This document shows positions 1-9,595 of a stretch of 64,000 bases of DNA, one piece after another (the first letter of the stretch is position 1; each line of letters opens with the position of its first letter). The notes below the pieces were generated by a model that was not told where the DNA came from, searched no databases, and was given only the letters and a program-made list of their open reading frames with translations. The stretch spans positions 68,660,001 through 68,724,000 of the forward strand of contig CM075351.1 of the NCBI GenBank assembly GCA_037693485.1, in the 5' to 3' direction. Source of the DNA: Kitagawia praeruptora. Lineage: Eukaryota > Streptophyta > Magnoliopsida > Apiales > Apiaceae. The position numbers and the translations under genes were made by a program.

Positions 1-377
1 TATTATTATTGCAATTAAAGTATACACAACTGCTTTCTAGGAGGCAATTTTGCTAGATAAGGCAGTTGATTACTGAAAAAGATGTAAATGATAGGGTGCA
101 GAAAATTTAAACTGCAAAGCGTAAGTTCATGTAACTGCATAAAATTATAATCCATATCATAAGTTCATATAATTTAAGGGATGGATGAAAGCTAAAGCAT
201 ATTCCTAATTAGAAAAAGTACATCAATTAGAATTGTATGAGCTTGGCAAAATCCAAGGCATTATTAGTCCATGAATATACAAACTCAAGTAATACACAGG
301 GTATTTATGTAGTACAGAAGTTTTAATGACCTGAATAGTTCTTGAACATGTCTTGTAATTTAGTTACCGTTATGCAG

Positions 378-3300
378 GTTTGATGGACTTGCTAATAGCC
401 AAAACTAAGAGTTGGGAAGAAGAAAGAAATAAAGTCTTCCTATATGACCAGGTAATGCTATCTTTGAAGCACTAAGTGTATAATTTGTGTAAATATATCA
501 ATTTTAACGTGCACACACTAGAAGATATATATTCTAGATGTTCATAGCCTAGAAGGGGAAAATTTACCGTTTCGATAAACATGCGCTGTTATTGATAAAT
601 GAGGTAATGTTTCTAGGACTCCCAAACATTGACAGAGTAAGCACTTTACATTGAACAATAAGCACTTTACATTGAACAAGACTTCAAAGAAGCCTATTCA
701 AATTGCTAATCAAATGAAAAATCACAAAGCAAGTGTTCTAATGTTATTTCTTCACGCACAGTGATGTAGGACAACTAGTAAAAATATGGATTATAATATA
801 AAAACAAGAAAAAGATAGAACTTGGGTGGATGAGCCGCAGAACACCCACTACCCCAAGGGTTTCCCAACCGCAGAAGGGAGAAGAGAGACAATTCGATAA
901 TTTAATATATCTCAAAATCAAGTCTAGTCTAAGTAGTAATGTGGGGATTACATGCTTATATAGAAAATAGAAACCCTAATTAAATAACCTAATGGACTAT
1001 TCAATATATCTCAAAATCAAGTCTAAGTAGTAATGTGGGGATTACATGCTTATATAGAAAATAGAAACCCTAATTAAATAACCTAATGGACTAAGGCCCG
1101 ATAACAATTGGGCTTATTATATATAACCTACTAGGTAATTAATAAACTACTTACCCCACATATAAAACATATAACCAAATAATTTTAATTCTTTCTAAAC
1201 TAAATACATATAAACTATTCGGGCAAAAAAAAAAAAAAAAAATACATATAAACTATTAAATAACATATATAAATCTTTTTCACTTCTGTTCCTCATCATT
1301 CTCCCCTTGTTAGAGAAAACTCGACCACGAGTTTTGTAGAAATCAAGAACTAGGCAAGACTGAGCTGGAATGAATAAAAAGTATTTCCACTTGAAGAAGA
1401 ACGACTTAGATGCAAAGAACTTCGAAAACTGAGTAGCAAGTGAAGGAAGCTTAGGCAAATATTCCGGTATGATGAAGTCGATGTGCTCAACCTCAATAAT
1501 ATCAACTAATTTACGATCCTCGACATTTTGAAAGCAATCAAGTTGTCGCATGGTTTCTTCACTAGCAACCTCTGAATCCTCAACTTGTTTAACCTCCTCA
1601 ATTGGATCTTCCGTAACTTTTTTAACCTCCTCGACTGGATCTTCTGTAGCGACTTCTTCAACATGATGCTCAATTTCCATTACAATTACATCCCCTTTCA
1701 CCTTTTTCTCATTTTCCAAATGTACAAGACGTTCAACCTGAGATGTGAGAGTCTCAAGAGTCCTATGTAGTTCATCCTTTGCACATTTGTAACTTTCATC
1801 TATACGTCTGTACCTTTCTTTGCTCAACTCAATTTTGTATTTCCTTTCCAACCTTTCAAGTCCATCAAATTGATTATCTAACTCCCGCAATGTAAATTTA
1901 TATTGAAGTAACCAACGTTCACGATGACAAACATAGACTTCGTAGTGAAACTCATCACGTTCACGCTCAAGAAAATAAATGTTTTCTTTCACACTATCAA
2001 TTTGAGGCTTGATGTGAGCAGACATGGCTTAAACAAGGATAAAGAGGGCTGATCGTGATAAATTCTGGAGTTCAAGGGGCTAAACATCAAAATACAGAAG
2101 TAGCAAGGGCTGGAATGACAAAGATCAGAAACTTCAATGGTTAAAATGTCAAACTTTTGAAGTTCGGGACTAATTTGAAAGGTTCTGCAAAGCTCAGGAA
2201 CTGTTTTGTAATTCTAAAAAACTTCAGGGACTGATTTAAACTTTCCTGAATCTCCAGGGGCTAGTTTGCAATTTTCAAAAATTTTGAGGTCCCTAACCGC
2301 AGTTTCACACAATATATAAAGAATAGAATTAGGGTTACCCTTCTTTTTTCAGCAACCGCCTCTTTATTTTTCCCTTCCCTTCTCCAGATTTGTCTTTTAC
2401 CTCTGCCCTGAACAGCAATTTCAGGGGATGAACAGTACTCAGACAATGAACAGTATTTCCGGCGATGAACAGTTACCTTTTCCGGTGGTGAACAGTAACT
2501 TCGACAGTGAATAGTACCCCTAATGAACAGTACTTTTTTTCCCTCTCTCAAAAAATCCAGATCTCCCAACAATTCAGAAATCGATGGAGAAACCTAAGCT
2601 CTTGATACCATTTGATGTAGGACAACTAGTAAAAATATGGATTATAATATAAAAACAAGAAAAAGATAGAACTTGGGTGGATGAGCCGCAGAACACCCAC
2701 TACCCCAAGGGTTTCCCAACCGCAGAAGGGAGAAAAGAGACCCAATTCGATAATTCAATATATCTCAAAATCAAGTCTAAGTAGTAATGTTGCTTATATA
2801 GAAAATAGAAACCCTAATTAAATAACCTAATGGACTAAGGCCCGATAACAATTGGGCTTATTATATATAACCTTCTAGGTAATTAATAAACTACTTACCC
2901 CACATATAAAACATATAACCAAATAATTTTAATTCTTTCTAAACTAAATACATATAAACTATTAAATAACATATATAAATCTTTTTCACTTTTCCTCATC
3001 ACACAGTTCACGAGTATTTAGTTGAAATGTCTAACTGACAGCAAAAAAGGTGGCTGACCTAAATTTCAAACAAGGTCCAAACTCCATAATATTGATGAAA
3101 TCTGGTTGATGACATTGCACAACAATAGACCTACAAACTCATTGCATAAGCAGAGACGTATGTCAAGTTCTACATGAAGTGAAAACTAGGGGGAAATTTT
3201 ATTATTAAATACTGAGGTCATAGCTTACGTAAATACTAAATAGTGATCATAGTTGTTTACATAAATGCCATTCACGTATTCATTCTGCAACCTTGTTCAT

Positions 3301-3967
3301 TACTGGGACTTGCATGCTTATTGCTAATTCTTTACAAATGCATATAACTGATAAGCTTCCAAATATGTATGTTTCTAAGCTAAACGGTTATGGAAACATA
3401 TGCTTTTCTTATCAGATTCCCCTATTGGCCATGTTAGAAGAATACAATGTGTTGAGGCAAGAAAAGGAGGACGAGAAGCAAAAGCAGAAGGTCCTATTGT
3501 GTATTATTGATTTTTTTACTAATTAAACACAAAAAAAACCTCTATGTTTATAGTTCTTATTGATGATTAGCAGCTTATATTCATAAACATGATAAAAAAC
3601 AATAACAGATGAAGACATCACAATTTTCATGAAATACATGTTTTGTTTTCTAATGATGGCATTTCTTTCATAGGAAAAGAAGAAGGTGCAAAATGTCAGA
3701 TTCGAACAAGAAAGTTTGTTTGGGCCCAGGCCAGGCACAGGCAATCGACATCTTCCTGACAGAAGCATAAATAGAAGCTATGGCAATGCTGCGCCTCTAG
3801 ACAGAAGACTTACTTTGAGTATACAACAGTTGGGATCAAGTAACAACTATCCACCAACTCAAGGCATACTCTCTATAAAGGAGGGAAAGAAAGGAAATCA
3901 ACTTAAGAAATTTGCTCGCAGTACTACTACATCCTATTTAAAGGAAGAAACAATAACTATGGTCTGA
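378..3967 (+). CDS. MAP65-family microtubule-associated protein, 3' part
   Basis: MAP65 proteins bundle antiparallel cortical, spindle and phragmoplast microtubules. Only the 3' end lies in the window; earlier exons are to the left. Supported exons are 378-451, 3416-3490 and 3674-3967. All have AG acceptors, the first two have GT donors, and the phases agree. The first reads LMDLLIAKTKSWEEERN, the second IPLLAMLEEYNVLRQEKEDE; both match the conserved C-terminal spectrin-like MAP65 region. The third is the basic, Ser-rich tail starting EKKKVQNVRFEQESLFGPRP. A stop TGA follows at 3965-3967. The 2.96-kb intron 452-3415 holds a complete LTR element. The 3' end is uncertain: ATG|GT at 3961 could be a donor leading to two further phase-0 exons (see 4376-4728). 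The family call is firm; the subfamily is not. Confidence 0.8.
762..1298 (-). repeat. 3' LTR of the MAP65-intron element, with later insertions
   Basis: 537-bp LTR. It is longer than its partner because of a tandem duplication of about 100 bp (units roughly 899-1000 and 1000-1097, sharing ATATCTCAAAATCAAGTCTA) and a small A-rich insertion at 1220-1257. Confidence 0.9.
1195..2025 (-). CDS. coiled-coil protein of the non-autonomous LTR element
   Basis: Open frame of 276 codons inside the LTR element, reading from near its primer-binding-site side and ending inside the 3' LTR. It begins MSAHIKPQIDSVKENIYFLE. Residues about 10-110 are rich in E, K, R and L with heptad-like spacing, suggesting a coiled coil. 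Residues about 120-155 contain an acidic near-repeat (EDPVEEVKKV, EDPIEEVKQV). No protease, RT or zinc knuckle is visible. The last 70 or so codons run through the polypurine tract and LTR, so the natural end is uncertain. It may be a structural (gag-like) or accessory protein of the element; no function is assigned. Confidence 0.5.
   Translation of the reverse strand: MSAHIKPQIDSVKENIYFLERERDEFHYEVYVCHRERWLLQYKFTLRELDNQFDGLERLERKYKIELSKERYRRIDESYKCAKDELHRTLETLTSQVERLVHLENEKKVKGDVIVMEIEHHVEEVATEDPVEEVKKVTEDPIEEVKQVEDSEVASEETMRQLDCFQNVEDRKLVDIIEVEHIDFIIPEYLPKLPSLATQFSKFFASKSFFFKWKYFLFIPAQSCLVLDFYKTRGRVFSNKGRMMRNRSEKDLYMLFNSLYVFFFFFFARIVYMYLV
1220..1257 (+). mobile_element. minimal retroposon-like insertion: CGGGC plus 18 A, with 15-bp TSD
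   Basis: The 15-bp string TACATATAAACTATT occurs at 1205-1219 and again at 1243-1257. Between the copies lie only CGGGC and eighteen A. The partner LTR (2613-3001) has a single copy and no insertion, so it serves as the empty site. A poly-A tail flanked by a TSD of this length is the mark of target-primed LINE/SINE retroposition with extreme 5' truncation. Confidence 0.7.
2380..2550 (-). repeat. array of a TGAACAGTA-like motif in the element leader
   Basis: Between the primer-binding site and the open frame, GAACAG or a close variant occurs about seven times at intervals of roughly 20-25 bases (TGAACAGCA, TGAACAGTA, TGAACAGTT, TGAATAGTA and so on). Read on the element's strand it is TACTGTTCA. 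This is regular enough to be a leader feature, perhaps structural or packaging-related; the role is unknown. Confidence 0.6.
2613..3001 (-). repeat. 5' LTR of the MAP65-intron element
   Basis: 389-bp LTR, 5' copy in minus orientation, adjoining the primer-binding site. Relative to the other LTR it lacks a tandem duplication of about 100 bp and a short segment (GGGGATTACAT), and lacks the A-rich insertion; otherwise the two read almost identically. Confidence 0.9.
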
Positions 3968-4375
3968 ACATTTTCTGGGGCATTATCGCCTCAATACTAA
4001 AACCCATGTGTACGGATATGCATCAAAATAATTAATTGTAGGTAGCACAAGCTAGAGGGTGTTTGTCGACTGGGAGACTGATTTGCAGAAGAATAAATCA
4101 TTTTGTTGTAGATGTTAGTCAAAATTATCCTTGAGACACATATAGGTATAAATGTATAATATCATAGCATTGAAACAACGGAAAACTGTATGAGAGTCTT
4201 CTTCTATAATAGACTTCTTTGTATCAAGTTGGCCAATTTGTTTGGGGATTGAATATGTAATAAGACCATTCATCTGTTTTACTCAAAACTGGTCTTATGC
4301 AAGAATGGTAATGGGGTGTACATATGTATGTTATGTCTATAATCCATATGCATACAAATATCATGTTTTACTCAG

Positions 4376-4728
4376 GCACAAAATCAAGAGATGAAGGTAC
4401 TACTAATGAAAGCATAAACAAAAAGTACAGTAGAGGTAGATACGATTCTAACAGAATATGTGAAGTACATAAGATTAGTCTTTCTATTTATTGAATTAAA
4501 TATAGGATTATAATTTCAATTGTTTGTTACATTTCCTCTTCCTAAGGGATCACAAAACTATCATTGCAGCTAGAAGTCGATACAAGTAATGTCATGTCTG
4601 AAGGAGAAAGCAGCAAAAATCAAGTGCAAGGACAACTCCACAAACACTTTCTTTCCTTCACGAAACATTTACAACAAATGATTGAAAGTGTTGATCATAG
4701 TATTGTTTGCATTATGATTCAATTGTAA
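4376..4728 (+). other. possible alternative 3' exons of the MAP65 gene
   Basis: If the MAP65 tail exon is spliced after ...ETITM at 3961 instead of reading to the TGA, two phase-0 segments with AG acceptors follow: 4376-4396 (AQNQEMK, donor GTACTA) and 4570-4728 (starts LEVDTSNVMSEGESSKNQVQ, ends at TAA 4726-4728). The 52-codon open segment reads as hydrophilic protein that fits a MAP65 tail. No homology is recognised, so this is inference from splice phase only. Confidence 0.35.
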
Positions 4729-5042
4729 TCCAATAAAGACGACACAACGTATTTCATATGTAATTCTTCATATGCAAGATCATTTTTGGTAGCGAGCAAA
4801 TTCTCCATACCAGTTACCAATACTTTTACCAATAACACATTCAGTCTTGTCTAATTGACAAGAACACAAAATTGCATAACCATCACTTTTAGTTGCGTCG
4901 AATTGAGAAATAAACACATTAATATCACACAGTAATATAAATCATAAATAAACCAAAATGCAATTCCCACAGAAAAGTCGAACGACAAATATCAAAAAAC
5001 AGACGGATTACAAATTAGTTAAACAGGGGCACTCAAAAGGGG
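4729..5042. other. intergenic spacer between convergent genes
   Basis: AT-rich spacer between the possible MAP65 3' exons and the histone-fold gene. It should contain both 3' UTRs. No further gene or repeat was recognised. Confidence 0.6.
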
Positions 5043-5447
5043 CTAAGAGACCTTATGAAAGAATTTATCGATACGACGAGTGCCAAACGGAAGCGCCTTG
5101 GCCATGTCATCGGACCGAGAACTGGAAGGCTCACTTGCTACAGCTGGTGAAATTTTCGAAGGCAATGGTAGAGAATCAAGTAAAAAATCAGAGGTAGGCT
5201 GGTGTCTCTTAACAGCAATCCTAAGATGATCCAAACTAACAGTCTTGCGCTTCTTCTCAATTGCAACTTGTGCGGATCTTTTGGCAAGCGATTCGATGAA
5301 TAAATCGAGAGAACAAGAGACGAGAAACAAAGCTTCAGGGTTGATTTTGTTGATGTCTTTGTCTAATTTCATCATTCTTTTTATCCGACCCGATGGAAAT
5401 GTTGGGTGTATTATCTCATCTGCTGCTGCTGCTTCCTCATCTGCCAT
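5043..5447 (-). CDS. NF-YC13: histone-fold protein of the NF-YC13 / DPB3 (POLE4)-like type
   Basis: Single-exon gene of 134 codons. ATG at 5447 (MADEEAAAADE) is preferred to a near-cognate upstream codon. Residues about 16-90 form an H2A/NF-YC-type histone fold: TFPSGRIKRMMKLDKDINKI begins helix 1, and KKRKTVSLDHLRIAVKRH closes the fold. This matches Arabidopsis At5g43250 (annotated NF-YC13), which is also close to the small DPB3/POLE4 subunit of DNA polymerase epsilon. The protein ends GTRRIDKFFHKVS; T-R-R-I-D-K-F-F resembles a PCNA-binding PIP box with Q replaced. A role in replication or chromatin is more likely than a classical CCAAT factor. It is convergent with MAP65. The family is certain, the exact partner is not. 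Confidence 0.88.
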   Translation of the reverse strand: MADEEAAAADEIIHPTFPSGRIKRMMKLDKDINKINPEALFLVSCSLDLFIESLAKRSAQVAIEKKRKTVSLDHLRIAVKRHQPTSDFLLDSLPLPSKISPAVASEPSSSRSDDMAKALPFGTRRIDKFFHKVS

Positions 5448-5823
5448 TTTCAATTGTATTGGTACAAAATTAAGGATTGGAATTTATTAGGGTTTTAACT
5501 TTACAGATGGAGCGGGAGTTTTTCTCTTTTTTGTTGGAGGGAAATTTTTATACGGTGTTTCTAAAAGATTCCCATTTCTCAAAAGTTTCCCATTAATGTT
5601 TTCAAAAAACAAAAAAAAGTGTTTCCCATTAATTTATAATTAATTTTTAAAATATCTTTCATCAATTCAATTTCTTAAAAAATTGGATTATTCTTTATAA
5701 TGATATTTTACGTTATAAATAAGATTAATACATTATAATATTAATATATTCAATTATACTTACTTCCATTAATTTTCGATTAACTAATTTATTCCCGATA
5801 ACGATCCCCGATTTTTATAATTA
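5448..5823. other. 5' flank of the histone-fold gene
   Basis: AT-rich sequence upstream (minus strand) of the histone-fold gene, holding its 5' UTR and any promoter, up to the end of a Helitron at 5824. CCCATT(A/T)-type short repeats occur near 5570-5630. No clear regulatory box can be named. Confidence 0.5.
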
Positions 5824-8052
5824 CTAGCTTAAAACCCGTGGGCGATGCACGGAATTTTTTTAATATTATATGGATATTTTTCATTAATTTGAATTAATTT
5901 TTTTAAAACATGAATGACTTAAATTTTTCATTGAGATGATTTCATAATAATTATATAAATGTTATCCGTGATATTTCTAAAAAAGGGGGATTGTAGTTAG
6001 AAAATGTAGAAAAGATGATAGGTTTTAATTGAAAAAGGTAATCGATTATTTATTAGTATTATAATAATATTATTTTATTTTATTAAATAGAACCGCACCT
6101 GATATAATTTGAAAATGAGAGATTTTAGTTAGAGAAAATAGAAAAGGTAAGGTGAAAATTTAAAAGGTGACATGTTTTAGGTGAAAAAAGGTAATTAATT
6201 AATTTATACTAATTAAATTTAATTATGTTATTTTAATAAATAAAATTGGTCGTAGTGTTTTTAGAAAAGGAAAAATTTATGTTGCGTGTGATATGTCTAG
6301 AAAAGGAGGGATTAAAAAAGAGAGAAAAGATTATACGTTTTAGACTTTAGTTGAAAAAGTAATCGATTAATTATTAGTATTATAATTTTATTTTATTAAA
6401 TAGAGCCCGTGATATAATTGGAAAATGAGAGATTTTAGTTACAGAAAATAGAAAATGTAACGTAAAAATTAAAAAGATGACATGTTTTAGGTGAAAAAGG
6501 TAATTGATTAGTTTATAGTAATTATAATTTAATTATTTTACTTTACTAAATAAAATTACTCATAATTTTTTTAGAAAAGGAGAAATTAATGTTATCCGTG
6601 ATATTTCTAGAAAAAGAGGGATTTTAGTTAGAAAATATAGAAAAGATGATACGTTCTAGCTGAAAATAGAGATTTTAGTTAGAAAAAAGAAAAATAATAA
6701 TATATTTTGGTTGAAAAGTGTAATTGATCGATTATTTAATATTAATTATATTAAAGAAAATTGCTTATAGTGTTTTTAAAAAAGGAGAAATTTTAGTTAG
6801 ATAAAATATCATGTGCATGTTTTAGGTAAAAAAGGTAATTGATTAGTTTATAGTAATTATAATTTAATTATGTTACTTTACTAAATAAAATTGTTCGTAG
6901 TTTTTTTAGAAAAGGAGAAACTAATGTTGCCCGTGATATTTCTAGAAAAAGATGGATTTTAGTTAGAAAACATGGAAAAAATGATACGTTTTAGCTAAAA
7001 GGAAAGATTTTAGTTAGAAAAAAGGTAACATATTTTGGTTGAAAAAGGTACTTGATTGATTAATTAATAGTAATTTTATTAAACAAAATTGCCCGTAGTA
7101 TTTTCAAAAAAGGAGAAAGTTTAGTTAGATAAAATATCATGGGTCGTCTGATTTAATGAAATAAATTAATAATATTATAATTACTAATAACTAACTGATT
7201 ACTTTTTTCACCTAAAAGGTAATATTTTTTCTATATTTTATAACTAAAATATCTCATTTTCAAACTGCTTTTTTTACTTCTTTTTCAGCTACCCTTAATT
7301 AGTTATTCTTTACTTATTTCATATTTTTTAATAAGTAACCAATTATCTTTTTCAGTTATTACCTTTTGTACATTTTCCAACTAAAATCTCTTCTTTCCAA
7401 AAACAACATGGGTTGTTCTATTTAATGAAATAAACTAATAATATTATAATTATTAATAACTAACTGATTACCTTTTCTAGCTAGAACGTAATATCTTTTC
7501 TATAATTTTGAACTAAAATATCTCATTTTCAAACTTATCTAGTTTTACTTCTTTTTTGACTATTATTTTTTCTAACTAAAATATATTCTTTCCAAAACTT
7601 GGCATTTTTACTTCTTTTTCAAGCTGTTACCTTTTCAAATATGGATTTTATCTATAATTAAGTAAGGGTAAATAAGTAAAATCAACAGGTACCGTACCGA
7701 CCAACCGACCGACCAAACTTTTAATGTTTCAGCTTTTATATAATAGTATAGTATAGATTAAAAGGGTAACGTGTTTTAATTTGGAAGAAAATATTAATGA
7801 TTGGAAGATATGATACGATTGATGTTTTTAGGAGTTAATAAAAGGTAATATATTCAATTAAAAGTAAATGCGAAAAAAGGCAATTGACTACTTATCATTA
7901 ATTTATATTATGTTATTATTTATTTTAGAAGTTTTAATAGTATAGATATCATATATTTTTTTTATAATGAAGGGTAAATAAGTAAATTCACTTAGTACCA
8001 AAAAACAAGTACCAAAATTTTCAATGTTTCGGAACTTATATAATAGTATAGA
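5824..8052 (-). mobile_element. non-autonomous Helitron (minus strand)
   Basis: On the minus strand the element starts TCTATACTATTATATAAG (8052) and ends with a hairpin (CCGTG...CACGG) then AAGCTAG at 5824. The flanks are A before TC and T after CTAG, the A^T insertion rule of Helitrons. A second 5'-type terminus (TCTATACTATACTATTATAT) lies at 7757 on the same strand, suggesting one copy inserted in, or recombined with, another. The interior is AT-rich, with repeated AAAAGGTAATTGATTA-like blocks and no RepHel gene. Confidence 0.75.
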
Positions 8053-8191
8053 TCAACATTCCAACAACAATATTTATGGAAGAATGATCAAACACTTATT
8101 TTAAAACTTGCCAATTCTTAATTACTACTTTTCCCGGTAATAATTGAAGCTAGTTTTTAATGTTATACTTTCTTTATTATAGATATGCATA

Positions 8192-9282
8192 TTTGTATCC
8201 AATATATATAATATACTTTGTAATTATTTTAAATTTAAATTATATATATAATTAATTTTTACTAGTCATACTTACAAATATGATTATGAAATTGCAAACA
8301 AAATTTTTGTTAACATCCATCAATTACAATAACACCATTCGGTTAGAAATGAAGAATTTTTCGAAACATTCATTTTTATAAAATTAATGCACCTTTGTAG
8401 CATGAACGATTAACTATTCTATAGAGAATTTGCGTTGTGTTTGTGTGGGTGAGGTGTGGTTAACTATTAACTATTTTATAGAGAATTTGGATTATGTTTG
8501 TGTGGGACGATGAACTGTGCTTGAGAGTATTTCCAACGATCTCATATTTCTTTAGAGATAATTAGAATGCAAAAGCATTCGTTTCCTCTCAAATTGCTTA
8601 CGTTCTCTTTATATAGAAATCAAGCTCACATAATTCTAAGTTTATATTGATTCTGTTTGATCAACTATAAGGCTAAATTTAGTTCGAATAGGTCTCTGGT
8701 TTTTTTAAAGCTTACTACGAACTTGTTAACTAAGTAGAGTATAACTCGAGTTCGTACCCCATTATGATTCAAATGTCTATTAAAGGTAATATAGGATCGC
8801 CTGCATTCTACGAGTATTCTCCAATAAAAATTTTATCTTTTTAGAAATTCTAAAATGCTTCTAGATTTTTCTACTGTCTAAATTTAGGAACCTGAAACCT
8901 ATATCTCGGAACCCGTTTCTCAGAACCTATCTATATTTGTATCCAACAAATATAATATAACTTGTAATTATTTTAAATTTAAATTATATTTATGAATAAA
9001 TTTTACTAATCATAATTACAAATATGATTGTGAAATTGCAAACAAAATTGGTTAAAAGAATTTATTGTTAACATCCTTCGATCACAATAACACCATTTGG
9101 TCGGAATCGAAGCATTTTTCTAAACACTTACAGTATTTTTAACATTATTTATTAAATTAATTAATATGATTTTTTTATTTATTTCATTCGATTATTTTTG
9201 TAAATGTTGTATGAATTTTTATCATTAAATTAATTTTCTTAAAAAAAGCATCATTTCTTAAATTAATGCACCTTTGTAACAT
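8192..9282. repeat. diverged direct repeat of about 210-350 bp
   Basis: Sequence from about 8192 (TTTGTATCCAA...) to 8408 recurs, diverged, from about 8934 to 9282. Shared strings include TTTTAAATTTAAATTATAT, GTGAAATTGCAAACAAAAT-like and AATTAATGCACCTTTGTA. A short tandem duplication (TTTATAGAGAATTTG...TTTGTGTGGG) lies at 8410-8505. The nature of the repeat is unknown. The rest of 8053-9595 is AT-rich with no gene seen. Confidence 0.55.
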
Positions 9283-9595
9283 GTTTGATAAAACATTTTA
9301 AGAAATACAATAATAAAACTATTGAAAAAACGTCACAATCATATATTCTTTGATTATAAAGTAAGTTTAACCTTAGAATATTTTTACATGTACTATTTAA
9401 GATCCTCTACTTTTCTAATATAAAAATTTGATAATTTAATATTTGATAGGAAATGATTAAATTTATTATTTACATATTTTTTTAATTATATTTCAAAAAA
9501 ATATCCTAATGTTAATTTTAGAATCCTTATCCTTTTTAAGAAATTATATTTTGGTTAATTTATTTTTCAAGTCTAAGAGTTTAGTTTACCAACAA

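Larger units (their letters stand above)
762..3001 (-). mobile_element. non-autonomous LTR retroelement in the MAP65 intron
   Basis: Two direct repeats start TGATGTAGGAC and end CTCATCA (TG...CA): 762-1298 and 2613-3001. A 5-bp target-site duplication CACAG lies at 757-761 and 3002-3006. On the minus strand a primer-binding site close to the initiator-Met tRNA complement (TGGTATCAAGAGC) lies next to the 2613 LTR. A purine-rich tract (ACAAGGGGAGAA) precedes the 762-1298 LTR. The element is therefore antisense to MAP65. Its 1.3-kb interior has one open frame for a coiled-coil protein and no protease, RT or integrase, so it must have been moved by enzymes supplied in trans. Confidence 0.92.
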
